Numbered from the stretch's first letter, positions 34,186 through 43,488 are shown. The stretch is DNA of 64,000 bases from Azospirillum sp. TSH64 (GCF_003116035.1 NZ_LGQW01000015.1:5468789-5532788), one strand, 5' to 3'. Notes: generated by a model from the sequence alone, not told the origin. Translations and numbers: made by a program.

Positions 34186-36114
34186 ATGTCCCTTCGGATC
34201 GAGACCTTTTCCAACGTCACCGGCGGTTCCAGCTTCTTCAAGGCGGTGGGCCACCCGCTGGCGGCGCCCAAGGCGGCGATCCTGATCGCGCGGCTGGCCT
34301 CCTTCGGCCCGGTGGCGGTCTACGACCCGCTGGGCCTGCTGTCGGGGCTGGCGGAGTTCTACGACCTGTCGTCGATCGATTTCTGCGGCATCTATGTCCA
34401 GGACGTCGAGAAGGTCGGACAGGAGGTGTTCGGCCATGCCGCCCGCCCGGTCACCGACCTGCCGTCCAGCGGCGCCCGCACCGTCTTCGTCGTCGCCTTC
34501 GATTCGCAGCGCCTGGAAGGCCACATCGCCCACCTGATCCCGAAGCAGGCCGGCGTCGTCTCGCTCGACGCCATGCGCGTGCCGGAAGACATGCTGAACG
34601 ATCCCGGCCACTACCTGTCGAAGTTCAACTGGGCGACCAACTTCGCCTGGTTCCGCGACGGCGACGGCCACCACACCCGCGTGGTGTCGGCCAACTACTG
34701 GCCGCGCTACGGCGCCAAGGGCACCCGGCTGTGGGCCTGCCTGTTCGACGGCGAGGGCCGCCCCATCGCCGACTGGACGGAGCCGATGCCGCCGACCGAC
34801 GGCACCGTGGTGATCGACAGCCGGCAGGTGCGCGAACGCTTCAACCTGTCGCCCTTCTGCGGGTCGCTGTTCCTGCACATCATCGGCGCTGCCGGGCATG
34901 ACGTGGTGAAATACGCGCTCGACACCTATGGCGACGACGACAGCGTGATGTCGTGCACCCACGACGCCAATGCCTGGCCCGCCGACCTCTATGCCGGCCT
35001 GCCCGCCCCGCGCGAGGGCGAGCGGGTGTCGTTGTGGATCCAGAACAGCCACCCGACCCCGATTCCCGCCGGCGCCGTCGGCCTCAACCTGATGGGCTCG
35101 GCCGACATCCGCACGCTCGACCGGGCGGTCCCGGCCTTCGCCACCCTTGAACTGGACGTCGCCAGCCTGTTCCCCGAGGCCCGCTGGCCCCAGCAGTTCG
35201 AGGTGCAGGCCGGCAAGCATTTCGTCCGCCCGCGCTACGAGATCGCCGCCGCCGACGGCCGCCGCCGCATGGCCCACGCCAATGTCGAGCGCACCGACCT
35301 GAAGCCGGACCCAAAGCTGCCGCTGCTGACCGGCGGTGCTGTGGACAAGGGCGTGGTGGGCAAGGGCCACATCCTGCCGGCGCCGCTGCTGCCGATGGGC
35401 CGCTGGCGTACCGTTCTGCTGCCGACGCCGATGAGCACGGCGCAGACCGAGTTGCCGGTGAAGGCGGTGGTCTACGACCGCAACGGCGCCGCCGTCGCCG
35501 AGCACCGCTTCGGCAACCTGAAGCGCTCCGACAGCGCGGCGCTGGACGTCACCGGGCTGGTCGCCGACAAGACCGTCGTCGATGGCTGGGGCCATGTCGA
35601 GCTGGTCTATGATTTCGATGCCGGAACGATTGCCGATGGCTGGCTGCATGCCCTGGTCCGTTACGAAGACGTAACGACCGGCCATGTGGCTGAGACCAGC
35701 TTCGGCAGCCACATGTTCAATATGGCGATGGTCTACCGCGACGAGCCGCAGAGCTACCATGGCCGCCCGCCCGGCCTGTCGACCCGCCTGTTCCTGCGGC
35801 TGGGCACCGACCCGTGGGACACGCTCTGCCACCTCGTCTACCCTGCCTCGACCCAGTGGCATGCCACGTCGGACACCGGCCTCGTGCTGGTGCGGCGCGA
35901 CGGGGTGGAAGTGGCGCGCAAGCGGCTGGCGATCCCCTGCGGCGGCTCGCAGTTCTGGCGCTATCGCGAGATGTTTACGGAAGCGGAACGGTTGGCGGCG
36001 GGCGATCACGCCTATGTGCTGATCCGCGACACCACCTGCCGCCTGTTCGGCTACCATGGCTGCCTTGCGGCCGGTGACACCGCCTTCAGCCTCGACCATA
36101 TGTTCGGCTTCTAG
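34186..36114 (+). CDS. Large protein of unknown family
   Basis: A 642-residue protein starting MSLRIETFSNVTGGSSFFKA, with no signal peptide, membrane segment or recognised domain. The first 110 residues alternate strand and helix (AILIARLASFGPVAVYDPLGLLSGLAEFYDL), suggesting a Rossmann-like part. The rest is rich in aromatic beta strands with a VTGLVADKTVVDGWGHVELVYDF block and a C-terminal VLIRDTTCRLFGYHGCLAAGD. Cysteines and histidines are scattered without an obvious metal motif. Codon use equals its neighbours, so it is not a recent acquisition. It precedes trxB by 50 bases on the same strand. Confidence 0.75.
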   Translation: MSLRIETFSNVTGGSSFFKAVGHPLAAPKAAILIARLASFGPVAVYDPLGLLSGLAEFYDLSSIDFCGIYVQDVEKVGQEVFGHAARPVTDLPSSGARTVFVVAFDSQRLEGHIAHLIPKQAGVVSLDAMRVPEDMLNDPGHYLSKFNWATNFAWFRDGDGHHTRVVSANYWPRYGAKGTRLWACLFDGEGRPIADWTEPMPPTDGTVVIDSRQVRERFNLSPFCGSLFLHIIGAAGHDVVKYALDTYGDDDSVMSCTHDANAWPADLYAGLPAPREGERVSLWIQNSHPTPIPAGAVGLNLMGSADIRTLDRAVPAFATLELDVASLFPEARWPQQFEVQAGKHFVRPRYEIAAADGRRRMAHANVERTDLKPDPKLPLLTGGAVDKGVVGKGHILPAPLLPMGRWRTVLLPTPMSTAQTELPVKAVVYDRNGAAVAEHRFGNLKRSDSAALDVTGLVADKTVVDGWGHVELVYDFDAGTIADGWLHALVRYEDVTTGHVAETSFGSHMFNMAMVYRDEPQSYHGRPPGLSTRLFLRLGTDPWDTLCHLVYPASTQWHATSDTGLVLVRRDGVEVARKRLAIPCGGSQFWRYREMFTEAERLAAGDHAYVLIRDTTCRLFGYHGCLAAGDTAFSLDHMFGF

Positions 36115-36164
36115 AACCGTTTTAATCACGACTCCGTTCGCGGGGAATTTGCGGGATCAGACCC

Positions 36165-37169
36165 ATGGCCACCACGCACCACACCAAGGTCCTCATCATC
36201 GGCGCCGGCCCGGCCGGCTACACCGCCGCCATCTATGCCGCGCGTGCCAACCTGGAGCCGCTGATGGTCCAGGGCATGCAGCCGGGCGGCCAGCTGATGA
36301 TCACCACCGATGTGGAGAATTTCCCCGGCTTCGCCGATCCGATCCAGGGCCCCTGGCTGATGGAGCAGATGCAGAAGCAGGCGGAGCATGTCGGCACGAA
36401 GATGGTGTTCGACCTGATCACCGACGTCGACTTCACCAAGCGTCCCTTCGTCTGCAAGGGCGACAGCGGCGACACCTACACCGCCGACAGCGTCATCATC
36501 GCCACCGGCGCCCAGGCGCGCTGGCTCGGCATCTCGACGGAAGAGATCTACCGCGGCTTCGGCGTGTCGGCCTGCGCCACCTGCGACGGCTTCTTCTTCC
36601 GCGGCAAGGAGGTTGCGGTCGTCGGCGGCGGCAACTCGGCGGTCGAGGAGGCGCTGTACCTGACCAACCACGCCAGCAAGGTCACGGTCATCCACCGCCG
36701 CGACGGCTTCCGCGCCGAGCGCATCATGCAGGACCGCCTGTTCCGCCATCCGAAGATCGAGGTGGTGTGGGACAGCACGGTTGAGGAGATCGTCGGCGAG
36801 GGCGACGGCACCATGGGCAACCCGCGCGCCGTCACCGGCGTCCGCATCAAGAACGTCAAGTCGGGCGACGAGCGCGTCATCCCGGTGGCCGGCGTCTTCG
36901 TCGCCATTGGCCATGTGCCGGCGACCGGCATCTTCCAGGGCAAGGTGGAGATGGACGAGTCGGGCTACATCGTCACGGTGCCCGATTCGACCGCCACCAA
37001 CATCCCCGGCGTCTTCGCCGCCGGCGACGTGAAGGACAAGGTCTACCGCCAGGCAGTCACCGCCGCCGGCATGGGCTGCATGGCGGCGCTGGAGGCCGAG
37101 CGCTGGCTCGCCCACCACGAGCCGGCCGCCGGCGCGCATGGCGACCAGAGCCCGGCGGGGACCTGGTGA
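36165..37169 (+). CDS. trxB: Thioredoxin reductase
   Basis: A 334-residue flavoenzyme transferring electrons from NADPH to thioredoxin. FAD site IIGAGPAGYTAA, redox-active CATC (Cys137, Cys140), NADPH site VVGGGNSAVEEALYL, and the C-terminal FAD segment GVFAAGDVKDKVYRQAVTAAGMGC. The C-terminal extension (EPAAGAHGDQSPAGTW) is not conserved. Just 50 bases after the unknown 642-residue protein; possible cotranscription. Confidence 0.97.
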   Translation: MATTHHTKVLIIGAGPAGYTAAIYAARANLEPLMVQGMQPGGQLMITTDVENFPGFADPIQGPWLMEQMQKQAEHVGTKMVFDLITDVDFTKRPFVCKGDSGDTYTADSVIIATGAQARWLGISTEEIYRGFGVSACATCDGFFFRGKEVAVVGGGNSAVEEALYLTNHASKVTVIHRRDGFRAERIMQDRLFRHPKIEVVWDSTVEEIVGEGDGTMGNPRAVTGVRIKNVKSGDERVIPVAGVFVAIGHVPATGIFQGKVEMDESGYIVTVPDSTATNIPGVFAAGDVKDKVYRQAVTAAGMGCMAALEAERWLAHHEPAAGAHGDQSPAGTW

Positions 37170-37181
37170 GCTGAAGCGATC

Positions 37182-37211
37182 CGCCCCCTCCCCCAATCGG
37201 GAGAGGGGGCG
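37182..37211. repeat. GC-rich palindromic repeat downstream of trxB (copy 3)
   Basis: CGCCCCCTCCC and GGGAGAGGGGGCG, around a short AT-containing loop, form an imperfect stem after the trxB stop. It resembles the CCCCTCTCCCC repeats near 8245 and 13729. It may serve as the trxB transcript end; there is no T run. Confidence 0.6.
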
Positions 37212-37289
37212 CCCCCTTACGCCCTTGACGGTCTTTGCACAAAGCTCCGACTGTGATTCCCTGATGCGTCCAATCGCGAGGGAGTCCTC

Positions 37290-38300
37290 TTGCCTACGCT
37301 GAAACGCGGCCTGACCCTGCTGGTCACGGTGGCCGCCACCCTGCTGGGCCTGCTGCTGGTCACGTTCCTGATCGGCCGGGTCGTGCCGATCGATCCGGTG
37401 CTGTCGGCGCTCGGCGACCGCGCGAATGCCGACAGCTACGCGCAGATGCGCACGCAGCTCGGCCTCGACCTGCCGCTGTGGCAGCAGTTCCTCCGCTATG
37501 TCGGCGACGTGCTGCAAGGCGACCTCGGCACCTCGGTGCTGACCTCCCGCCCCGTGCTGGAGGATGTGCTGCGCGTTTTCCCGGCGACGCTGGAGCTGGC
37601 GACCGTCGCCGCCATCGTCGGGGCGGTGCTCGGCATCCCCGCCGGGGTGTTCGCGGCGGTCAACCGCGGGCGCTGGCCCGACCATGCCATCCGCCTGCTC
37701 GGTCTGCTCGGCCATTCGGTGCCGATCTTCTGGCTGGGGCTGATGGCGCTGCTGCTGTTCTACGCCAAGCTGGACTGGGCGCCGGGGCCCGGACGGGTCG
37801 ACGTCTTCTACGAGGGGATGGTCGATCCGGTGACCGGCCTCGTCACGGTGGACGCCCTGCTGGCCGGCGAGACCGACATCTTCTGGAACGCGGTCGGGCA
37901 TCTGGTGCTGCCCTCGGCGATCCTCGGCCTCTATTGCGTCGCCTACATCGCGCGGATGACGCGCGGCTTCATGCTCGACCAGTTGCGCCAGGAATACATC
38001 ACCACCGCCAGGGTGAAGGGCCTGTCCGAGACCCGCGTGGTCTGGGGCCATGCGCTGCGCAACATCACCGTGCCGCTGATCACCGTCATCGCCCTGTCCT
38101 ACGCCAGCCTGCTGGAGGGATCGGTGCTGACCGAGATGGTGTTCGCCTGGCCCGGCCTCGGCCTCTACATCACCAATTCGCTGCTCAGCGCCGACATGAA
38201 CGCGGTGCTGGGCGGGACGCTGGTGGTCGGCGCGGTCTTCATCGCGCTGAACCTGCTGTCCGACCTGCTCTACCGCCTTCTGGATCCCCGGGCCCGATGA
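37290..38300 (+). CDS. Opp/Dpp-type ABC transporter permease (DppB-like)
   Basis: A 336-residue inner-membrane permease with six predicted helices. N-terminal TLLVTVAATLLGLLLVTFLIG, then the periplasmic loop with RTQLGLDLPLWQQFLRYVGDVLQGDLGTSV typical of DppB, and the ATPase-contacting EYITTARVKGLSETRVVWGHALRN loop. TTG start with GGGAG upstream. First gene of a four-gene operon; the second overlaps it by four bases. Substrate is probably a peptide, but nickel or other ligands are possible in this family. Confidence 0.92.
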   Translation: MPTLKRGLTLLVTVAATLLGLLLVTFLIGRVVPIDPVLSALGDRANADSYAQMRTQLGLDLPLWQQFLRYVGDVLQGDLGTSVLTSRPVLEDVLRVFPATLELATVAAIVGAVLGIPAGVFAAVNRGRWPDHAIRLLGLLGHSVPIFWLGLMALLLFYAKLDWAPGPGRVDVFYEGMVDPVTGLVTVDALLAGETDIFWNAVGHLVLPSAILGLYCVAYIARMTRGFMLDQLRQEYITTARVKGLSETRVVWGHALRNITVPLITVIALSYASLLEGSVLTEMVFAWPGLGLYITNSLLSADMNAVLGGTLVVGAVFIALNLLSDLLYRLLDPRAR

Positions 38301-39229
38301 CCGCGCGCACCGACACCCCATCCGCCCCCCGGCCCGCCGGCTGGCGGGACTGGCTGACCACCGACACGCCGCAGTCCCGTGCGCAGGCCCGGCTGGGCCG
38401 TGCCTGGGCCGGCTGGACCGCCTTCCGCCGCAACCGGCTGGCCGTCGCCGGGCTGCTGATCGTGCTGGCCCTGGTCATCGTCGCCGCACTGGCCCCGGTG
38501 CTGGCGCCCCACCATCCCTATGCCCAGGATCTGAACAACCGGCTGATGCCGCCCAGTGCGGCCCACTGGCTGGGAACCGACGCCTTCGGCCGCGACATCC
38601 TGTCCCGCCTGATCCACGGCGCGCGGCTGACGCTGATGATCGTGGCGCTGGTGGCGGCGACGGCGCCGCTGGCCGGTCTGGTGATCGGCACGGCCGCCGG
38701 CTATTTCGGCGGCTGGGTCGACACCGTGCTGATGCGCATCACCGACATCGCGCTGGCCTTCCCCAAGCTGATCCTGGCACTGGCCTTCGTCGCGGCACTC
38801 GGCCCCGGCATCGAGAATGCGGTGATCGCCATCGCCATCACCTCCTGGCCGCCCTATGCCCGCATCGCGCGGGCGGAGACGCTGACCGTCCGCCGCGCCG
38901 ACTTCATCAGCGCCGCCCGGCTGCAAGGAGCGTCCAGCCTGCGCATTATCCTCGGCCACATCATGCCGCTCTGCATCGCCTCGCTGATCGTGCGGACGAC
39001 GCTGGACATGGCCGGCGTGATCCTGACCGCCGCCGGTCTCGGCTTCCTCGGCCTCGGCGCCCAGCCGCCGCTGCCGGAATGGGGGGCGATGATCGCCAGC
39101 GGCCGGCAATATGTGCTGGAGCAATGGTGGGTCGCCGCCATGCCGGGCCTCGCCATCTTCATCGTCAGCCTGGGCTTCAACCTGCTGGGCGACGGTCTGC
39201 GCGACGTGCTGGACCCGAAGGGGGACTGA
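38297..39229 (+). CDS. Opp/Dpp-type ABC transporter permease (DppC-like)
   Basis: A 310-residue second permease, with the DppC N-terminal cytoplasmic segment (AWTAFRRNRLAVAGLLIVLALVIVAALAPVLAP), HWLGTDAFGRDILSRLIHGARLTL and the EAA loop FISAARLQGASSLRIILGHIMP. ATG overlaps the preceding stop as ATGA. Six membrane helices expected. Confidence 0.92.
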   Translation: MTARTDTPSAPRPAGWRDWLTTDTPQSRAQARLGRAWAGWTAFRRNRLAVAGLLIVLALVIVAALAPVLAPHHPYAQDLNNRLMPPSAAHWLGTDAFGRDILSRLIHGARLTLMIVALVAATAPLAGLVIGTAAGYFGGWVDTVLMRITDIALAFPKLILALAFVAALGPGIENAVIAIAITSWPPYARIARAETLTVRRADFISAARLQGASSLRIILGHIMPLCIASLIVRTTLDMAGVILTAAGLGFLGLGAQPPLPEWGAMIASGRQYVLEQWWVAAMPGLAIFIVSLGFNLLGDGLRDVLDPKGD

Positions 39230-39233
39230 AGCC

Positions 39234-40106
39234 ATGGCCGACAACAAGACGGCGCACGACGCCCCCCTGCTGGAGGTCTCCAACCTCCGTGTCGCCTTTC
39301 CCACCCGCACCGGCATGGCCGAGGCGGTGCGCGGCGTCTCCTTCTCGCTCGGCCGGGAGAAGCTGGGCATCGTCGGCGAGTCGGGCTCCGGCAAGTCGAT
39401 GACCGGCCGCTCCATCCTGCGCCTGGTCCCCCCGCCCGGCCGGGTCAGCGCCGACCGGCTGGCCTTCAACGGCGAGGATCTGCTGGCGGCGTCGCCCAGG
39501 CGCCTGCGCGAGATCCGCGGCCGGCGCATCGCCATGGTCATGCAGGATCCGAAATACTCGCTGAACCCGGTGATGACCGTCGGCCGCCAGATCGCCGAGG
39601 CCTACCGCGTCCACAGCAAGGCCGGCGCCGCCGAGGCGAAGCGCCGCGCGCTGGAGATGCTGGCCGCCGTGCGCATCCGCGACCCGGAGCGGGTCTATGA
39701 CCGCTACCCGCACGAGGTGTCGGGCGGCATGGGCCAGCGCATCATGATCGCGATGATGCTGATCCCCGACCCTGACCTGCTGATCGCCGACGAGCCGACC
39801 TCGGCGCTCGACGTGACCGTGCAGATGCAGGTGCTGGCGATCCTCGACGACCTCTGCTCCCAGCGCGGCATGGGCATGATCTTCGTCAGCCACGACCTGA
39901 ACCTCGTCGCCTCCTTCTGCGACCGCATCCTGATCATGTATGCCGGCCGGGTGGTGGAGAGCTGCCGTGCGTCGGAACTGCACGCGGCCCAGCACCCCTA
40001 CACCCGCGGCCTGCTGGCCAGCCTGCCCAGGATCGACGAGCCGCCGGGCGACCTGCCGGTGCTGAGCCGCGATCCGGTCTGGCTGACCGCTGGGCGGGAG
40101 GCCTGA
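39234..40106 (+). CDS. Opp/Dpp-type ABC transporter ATPase (DppD-like)
   Basis: A 290-residue nucleotide-binding subunit. Walker A GESGSGKSM, Q loop MVMQDPKYSLNPVM, signature VSGGMGQRIMIAMML, Walker B LLIADEPTSALD, and His in FVSHDLNLV. The signature reads SGGMGQR rather than SGGMRQR. It starts four bases after the permease gene. The C-terminal HPYTRGLLASLPRI is the oligopeptide-type motif. Confidence 0.93.
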   Translation: MADNKTAHDAPLLEVSNLRVAFPTRTGMAEAVRGVSFSLGREKLGIVGESGSGKSMTGRSILRLVPPPGRVSADRLAFNGEDLLAASPRRLREIRGRRIAMVMQDPKYSLNPVMTVGRQIAEAYRVHSKAGAAEAKRRALEMLAAVRIRDPERVYDRYPHEVSGGMGQRIMIAMMLIPDPDLLIADEPTSALDVTVQMQVLAILDDLCSQRGMGMIFVSHDLNLVASFCDRILIMYAGRVVESCRASELHAAQHPYTRGLLASLPRIDEPPGDLPVLSRDPVWLTAGREA

Positions 40107-40108
40107 GG

Positions 40109-40888
40109 ATGATGATCGACATCCGGGATTTGCAGGTCCGCTTCGGCCGGGGCGTCGACGCCGTCACCGCGGTGGACGGCGTCACCCTGTCGGTGCGGGA
40201 AGGGGAGAGCTTCGGCCTCGTCGGGGAGTCCGGCTCCGGCAAATCGACGGTCCTGCGCGCGGTCAGCGGCCTGAACGACGAGTGGACCGGCCGCATCGCC
40301 GTCGCCGGCGCGGAACAGGGACCGGTGCGGCAGACGGGCTTCTACAAACTCTGCCAGATGGTGTTCCAGGATCCCTACGGCTCGCTGCACCCGCGCCACA
40401 CGGTGGACCGCATCCTGGCGGAACCCATCGCCATCCACGGGCTGGGCGATGCCGACGCCCGCATCGACCGGGTGCTCCGCGATGTCGGGCTCGGCCCCGC
40501 CTTCCGCTTCCGCTACCCGCACCAGCTGTCGGGCGGCCAGCGCCAACGCGTCGCCATCGCCCGCGCGCTGGTGCTGGAACCCCGCGTCCTGCTGCTCGAC
40601 GAGCCGACCTCGGCGCTGGACGTGTCGGTGCAGGCGGAGATCCTGAACCTGCTGCGCCGGCTGCGGGCGGAGCATGGCCTGACCCTGGTTCTGGTCACCC
40701 ACAACCTCGCCGTCGTCGCCAACCTGTGCGACCGGCTGGCGGTGATGAACCGCGGCCGTCTGGTCGAGGAGATGAGCGTCGAGGAGTTGCGCCGGGGTGC
40801 GGCGCGCCAGCCCTACACCTTGCAGCTCCTGCGCGCCAGCCAGGGCTACGACCGCGCGACGGCGGAGAGCTTCCGGGATTATGCGTGA
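40109..40888 (+). CDS. Opp/Dpp-type ABC transporter ATPase (DppF-like)
   Basis: A 259-residue second ATPase with Walker A GESGSGKST, Q loop MVFQDPYGSLHPRHTV, signature LSGGQRQRVAIARAL, Walker B LLLDEPTSALD and the switch His in LVTHNLAVV. It starts two bases after the previous stop. No gene for the periplasmic binding protein occurs in this operon or near it. Confidence 0.93.
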   Translation: MMIDIRDLQVRFGRGVDAVTAVDGVTLSVREGESFGLVGESGSGKSTVLRAVSGLNDEWTGRIAVAGAEQGPVRQTGFYKLCQMVFQDPYGSLHPRHTVDRILAEPIAIHGLGDADARIDRVLRDVGLGPAFRFRYPHQLSGGQRQRVAIARALVLEPRVLLLDEPTSALDVSVQAEILNLLRRLRAEHGLTLVLVTHNLAVVANLCDRLAVMNRGRLVEEMSVEELRRGAARQPYTLQLLRASQGYDRATAESFRDYA

Positions 40889-40910
40889 GAGGGCGCCCTC
40901 CGCTTCGCCC

Positions 40911-41156
40911 TCACTCGGCCGCCAGAACCTGGGCGACCATGTCCGGCTGTTTTTCGATGACGCGCAGGTAGGACGCGACGGCGGCATCAGGCTCCCGCCG
41001 CCCCTGCTCCCACTCCTGCAAGGTGCGCAGCGGAATGCCGAAGCGCTCGGCGAAGGCTTCCTGCGACAGACCGGTCGAACGACGGACCCGCTTCGCCAGA
41101 GGCGGATGCCTCATGGCGGCAAGTTGCTCGTCGGTGAAAGTTTCGTGGTCGTTCAT
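40911..41156 (-). CDS. XRE-type antitoxin paired with BrnT toxin
   Basis: An 81-residue protein, MNDHETFTDEQLAAM then RRSTGLSQEAFAERFGIPLRTLQEWEQGRREPDAAVASYLRVIEK, a Cro/C1-type helix-turn-helix. It lies 31 bases after the BrnT gene (toxin first, antitoxin second), the typical order of brnT-brnA. Unlike classical BrnA it lacks the RHH fold. ATG 41156 has AAGGTG eight bases upstream. It presumably binds BrnT and represses the operon. Confidence 0.85.
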   Translation of the reverse strand: MNDHETFTDEQLAAMRHPPLAKRVRRSTGLSQEAFAERFGIPLRTLQEWEQGRREPDAAVASYLRVIEKQPDMVAQVLAAE

Positions 41157-41187
41157 CGGGATCACCTTGGGTCTAGGATGCCGTTGC

Positions 41188-41463
41188 TCAAGCGTTGGCC
41201 TTGAAATAGTGGGCTGCTTCGCGTTTGTCGGCCTCCCGCACGGAAATGAATTTTACCCCCTCCGCACGTTCAGTATAGGTGACGGCGTAGACCTTGCCTT
41301 TGACCATGCCCAGCGCGTTGAAGCGCTCCTCGCCATAATCCATGGACAGATCGAGAGCTTCGATCAGATCGTGGTCACGAAGGACCTCGGCCCCAAAGGA
41401 CAGGTCCAAGCCGTGCTTGCGGCGATTGAGCAGGTTCTTGACTGGATCGAAAGGCTCGCCCAT
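41188..41463 (-). CDS. brnT: BrnT-family ribonuclease toxin
   Basis: A 91-residue toxin of the RelE-like BrnT family: FDPVKNLLNRRKHGLDLSFGAEVLRDHDLIEALDLSMDYGEERFNALGMVKGKVYAVTYTERAEGVKFISVREADKREAAHY. The opening NLLNRRKHG, the ERF--LG block and the RxISxR-like FISVREADKRE are diagnostic. BrnT inhibits translation by mRNA cleavage. First gene of the pair; the antitoxin is an XRE protein, not a canonical BrnA. Confidence 0.88.
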   Translation of the reverse strand: MGEPFDPVKNLLNRRKHGLDLSFGAEVLRDHDLIEALDLSMDYGEERFNALGMVKGKVYAVTYTERAEGVKFISVREADKREAAHYFKANA

Positions 41464-41514
41464 GGAAACCAATACTACGTCATTGACGGAGTTTGTACCA
41501 GGGGGGATGTCACT

Positions 41515-43383
41515 TCAACCCAGCCGCACCACGAACAGCTTGTCCTCCGCCCCCTTGGCGGCGGACTTGTGGTCGGCGATGGCGGCGTTGATGGCGTCGG
41601 GGGTCAGCCCATCGCTGCCGGGTGGGATCACCACGGCGACCCCGCTGGCCGCCAGCAGCGGGAAGCGCCGCACGGCGCCATAGCGGTCCTTCGCCAGGAA
41701 GCCGCCGCTGACCCTGGTTTCGGCGTCGTACAGGCTTTCGGCATCGGAGCGGAACAGGGCCAGCAATTCCGCCAGCCGGGCAAGCACCTCGCCCTCCCCG
41801 CCGCCGCTGACTCCCAGGAAGAAGTCGTCGCCGCCGATATGGCCGGCGAAGGCGTCGGCGTCGATGGCCGCCCCGGCGCTGCCGGCCCAAGCCTTCAGCC
41901 GCTCGCTGAACATCAGGATGGCGCGGTCGCCCTGGCGGAAGCCGAAATTGTCGTTGAAGGGCTTGAAGTTGTCGAAATCCAGATAGGCCAGCACATGGCC
42001 GCGGCCAGGGTCGGCCAGCGCCCCTTCGATGTGGCGCAGGATCGCCGCATTGCCCGGCAGGCGGGTCAGCGGATTTTGGTCGGTCGCCATCGCAAGGTTG
42101 CGCTCATGCACCAGCCGCAGCAGCGCACCGCTCGACAGCACGCCGGCATAGGCGCCGCCCTCGACGATGACGATGCCGTCGGCGGCCGACTCGGTGGAGA
42201 AGGCCTCGATCACCCGGTCCAGCGGGGTGGAGATGTCGCAGACCGGCGAGCGGATGACCAGATCGTCCAGCCGGTCGCCCAGGCCGCGGTTGCGCAGCAG
42301 TTCGCCGCCGAAGCGCGAATAGACGAAGCGCTTGAGGTCGCGCTCGCGGATCAGGCCGAGCGGCCGGTCATGCTCGTCGATGATCGGTGCGATGGCGGCG
42401 CTGCCGTCGCGGCGGAAATAGTCCAGCAGCTCGGTCTTGCGCGAGTCGACCCGCAGCGGCGGCAGCCGTTCGATCACCTCCGACAGGCGGCGGTGCGACT
42501 CGCTGGGTTGGCGGCGGTCCTTGCGGTTCAGATCCTCGACCACCGGATAGCGGTTGGGCAGGGCGGTCAGATCGACGCGCGGCCGGGCGATCAGGAAGCC
42601 CTGGGCGAAGTCGCAGCCCAAATCCCGGCAGGTGTAGAACTCGGTGACGGTCTCCACTCCCTCCGCCACGATCTGGATGCCCAGCGCATGGGCATGGCCG
42701 GCCAGCGCCGCCACCAGCGCCCGCTTGCGCGCGTCCGCATCGATGCCGGCGATGAAGAAGCGGTCGATCTTCACATAATCCGGCCGCGCCTCGTACAGCG
42801 TGCGCAGCCCGGAATGGCCGACACCGAAATCGTCGATGGCGATGCCGGCCCCGCTCTGGCGGAAACGGTCGACCGCCGCGTCCACCGCGACGCCGCTGGG
42901 CACCGGGCGGCTTTCCGACAGCTCCAGCACGATGCCGCTGTTGCGCAAGGCGGCAGGGTCGCGGGCAAGCCAGGGCGCGTCGGGACGGCCGATCAGCCGG
43001 GCGTCCAGGTTCAGGAACAGCTTCGCTTCGTTCCAGCCCGGCAACGCGCGATAAGCGGCGACCGCCTTGGCATGCAGCGCGGTTTCCACCGTCGCCAGCA
43101 GGCCGGCGGCCTCGGCGGCGTCCAGCAGCTCGCCCGCGTTGGCGAAGCCGGTGCGCTCGAAGCCGCGCAGCAGCGCCTCATAGCCATGGCAGCGGCCGGA
43201 GCGCAACTGGACGATGGGCTGGAAGGCATAGCGCAGGGCACCGACCGCCGAGGCCCAATCGAACGATGCGGCATCATCGTCAGCGGAGCGGACGGCGTCC
43301 CAGCCCGCGCCATAGGAGTCGGCACGGTCGCTGTCCGGCCTTGCGGTTTTGGCTCCGGCTTTTGTGGTGGTCAGCACAGTCAT
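41515..43383 (-). CDS. EAL-CBS-GGDDF c-di-GMP protein
   Basis: A 622-residue cytoplasmic protein. EAL domain at about 50-290 (YEALLRGF, IAIDDFGVGHSG, IQIVAEGVET; metal and catalytic residues largely present), two CBS motifs at about 320-440 (AAIAPIIDEHDRPLGLIRERDLKRF; GIVIVEGGAYAGVLSSGALLRL), then a GGDEF-like domain whose signature is GGDDFF. The GGDDF sequence keeps the first acidic residue pair but is atypical. It may hydrolyse c-di-GMP with the C-terminal domain acting in GTP sensing or low-level synthesis. ATG 43383 chosen; 43455 is possible. Confidence 0.88.
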   Translation of the reverse strand: MTVLTTTKAGAKTARPDSDRADSYGAGWDAVRSADDDAASFDWASAVGALRYAFQPIVQLRSGRCHGYEALLRGFERTGFANAGELLDAAEAAGLLATVETALHAKAVAAYRALPGWNEAKLFLNLDARLIGRPDAPWLARDPAALRNSGIVLELSESRPVPSGVAVDAAVDRFRQSGAGIAIDDFGVGHSGLRTLYEARPDYVKIDRFFIAGIDADARKRALVAALAGHAHALGIQIVAEGVETVTEFYTCRDLGCDFAQGFLIARPRVDLTALPNRYPVVEDLNRKDRRQPSESHRRLSEVIERLPPLRVDSRKTELLDYFRRDGSAAIAPIIDEHDRPLGLIRERDLKRFVYSRFGGELLRNRGLGDRLDDLVIRSPVCDISTPLDRVIEAFSTESAADGIVIVEGGAYAGVLSSGALLRLVHERNLAMATDQNPLTRLPGNAAILRHIEGALADPGRGHVLAYLDFDNFKPFNDNFGFRQGDRAILMFSERLKAWAGSAGAAIDADAFAGHIGGDDFFLGVSGGGEGEVLARLAELLALFRSDAESLYDAETRVSGGFLAKDRYGAVRRFPLLAASGVAVVIPPGSDGLTPDAINAAIADHKSAAKGAEDKLFVVRLG

Positions 43384-43488
43384 CGCTCGGTCCGCCAGCG
43401 CCGATCGCGCATGGGGTCGGCATCCGCTTGTAACAGAGCTTGTTTGCGGTTTCATGACTGAAGGGTCACGTTGCTGTGCAACGCGATT

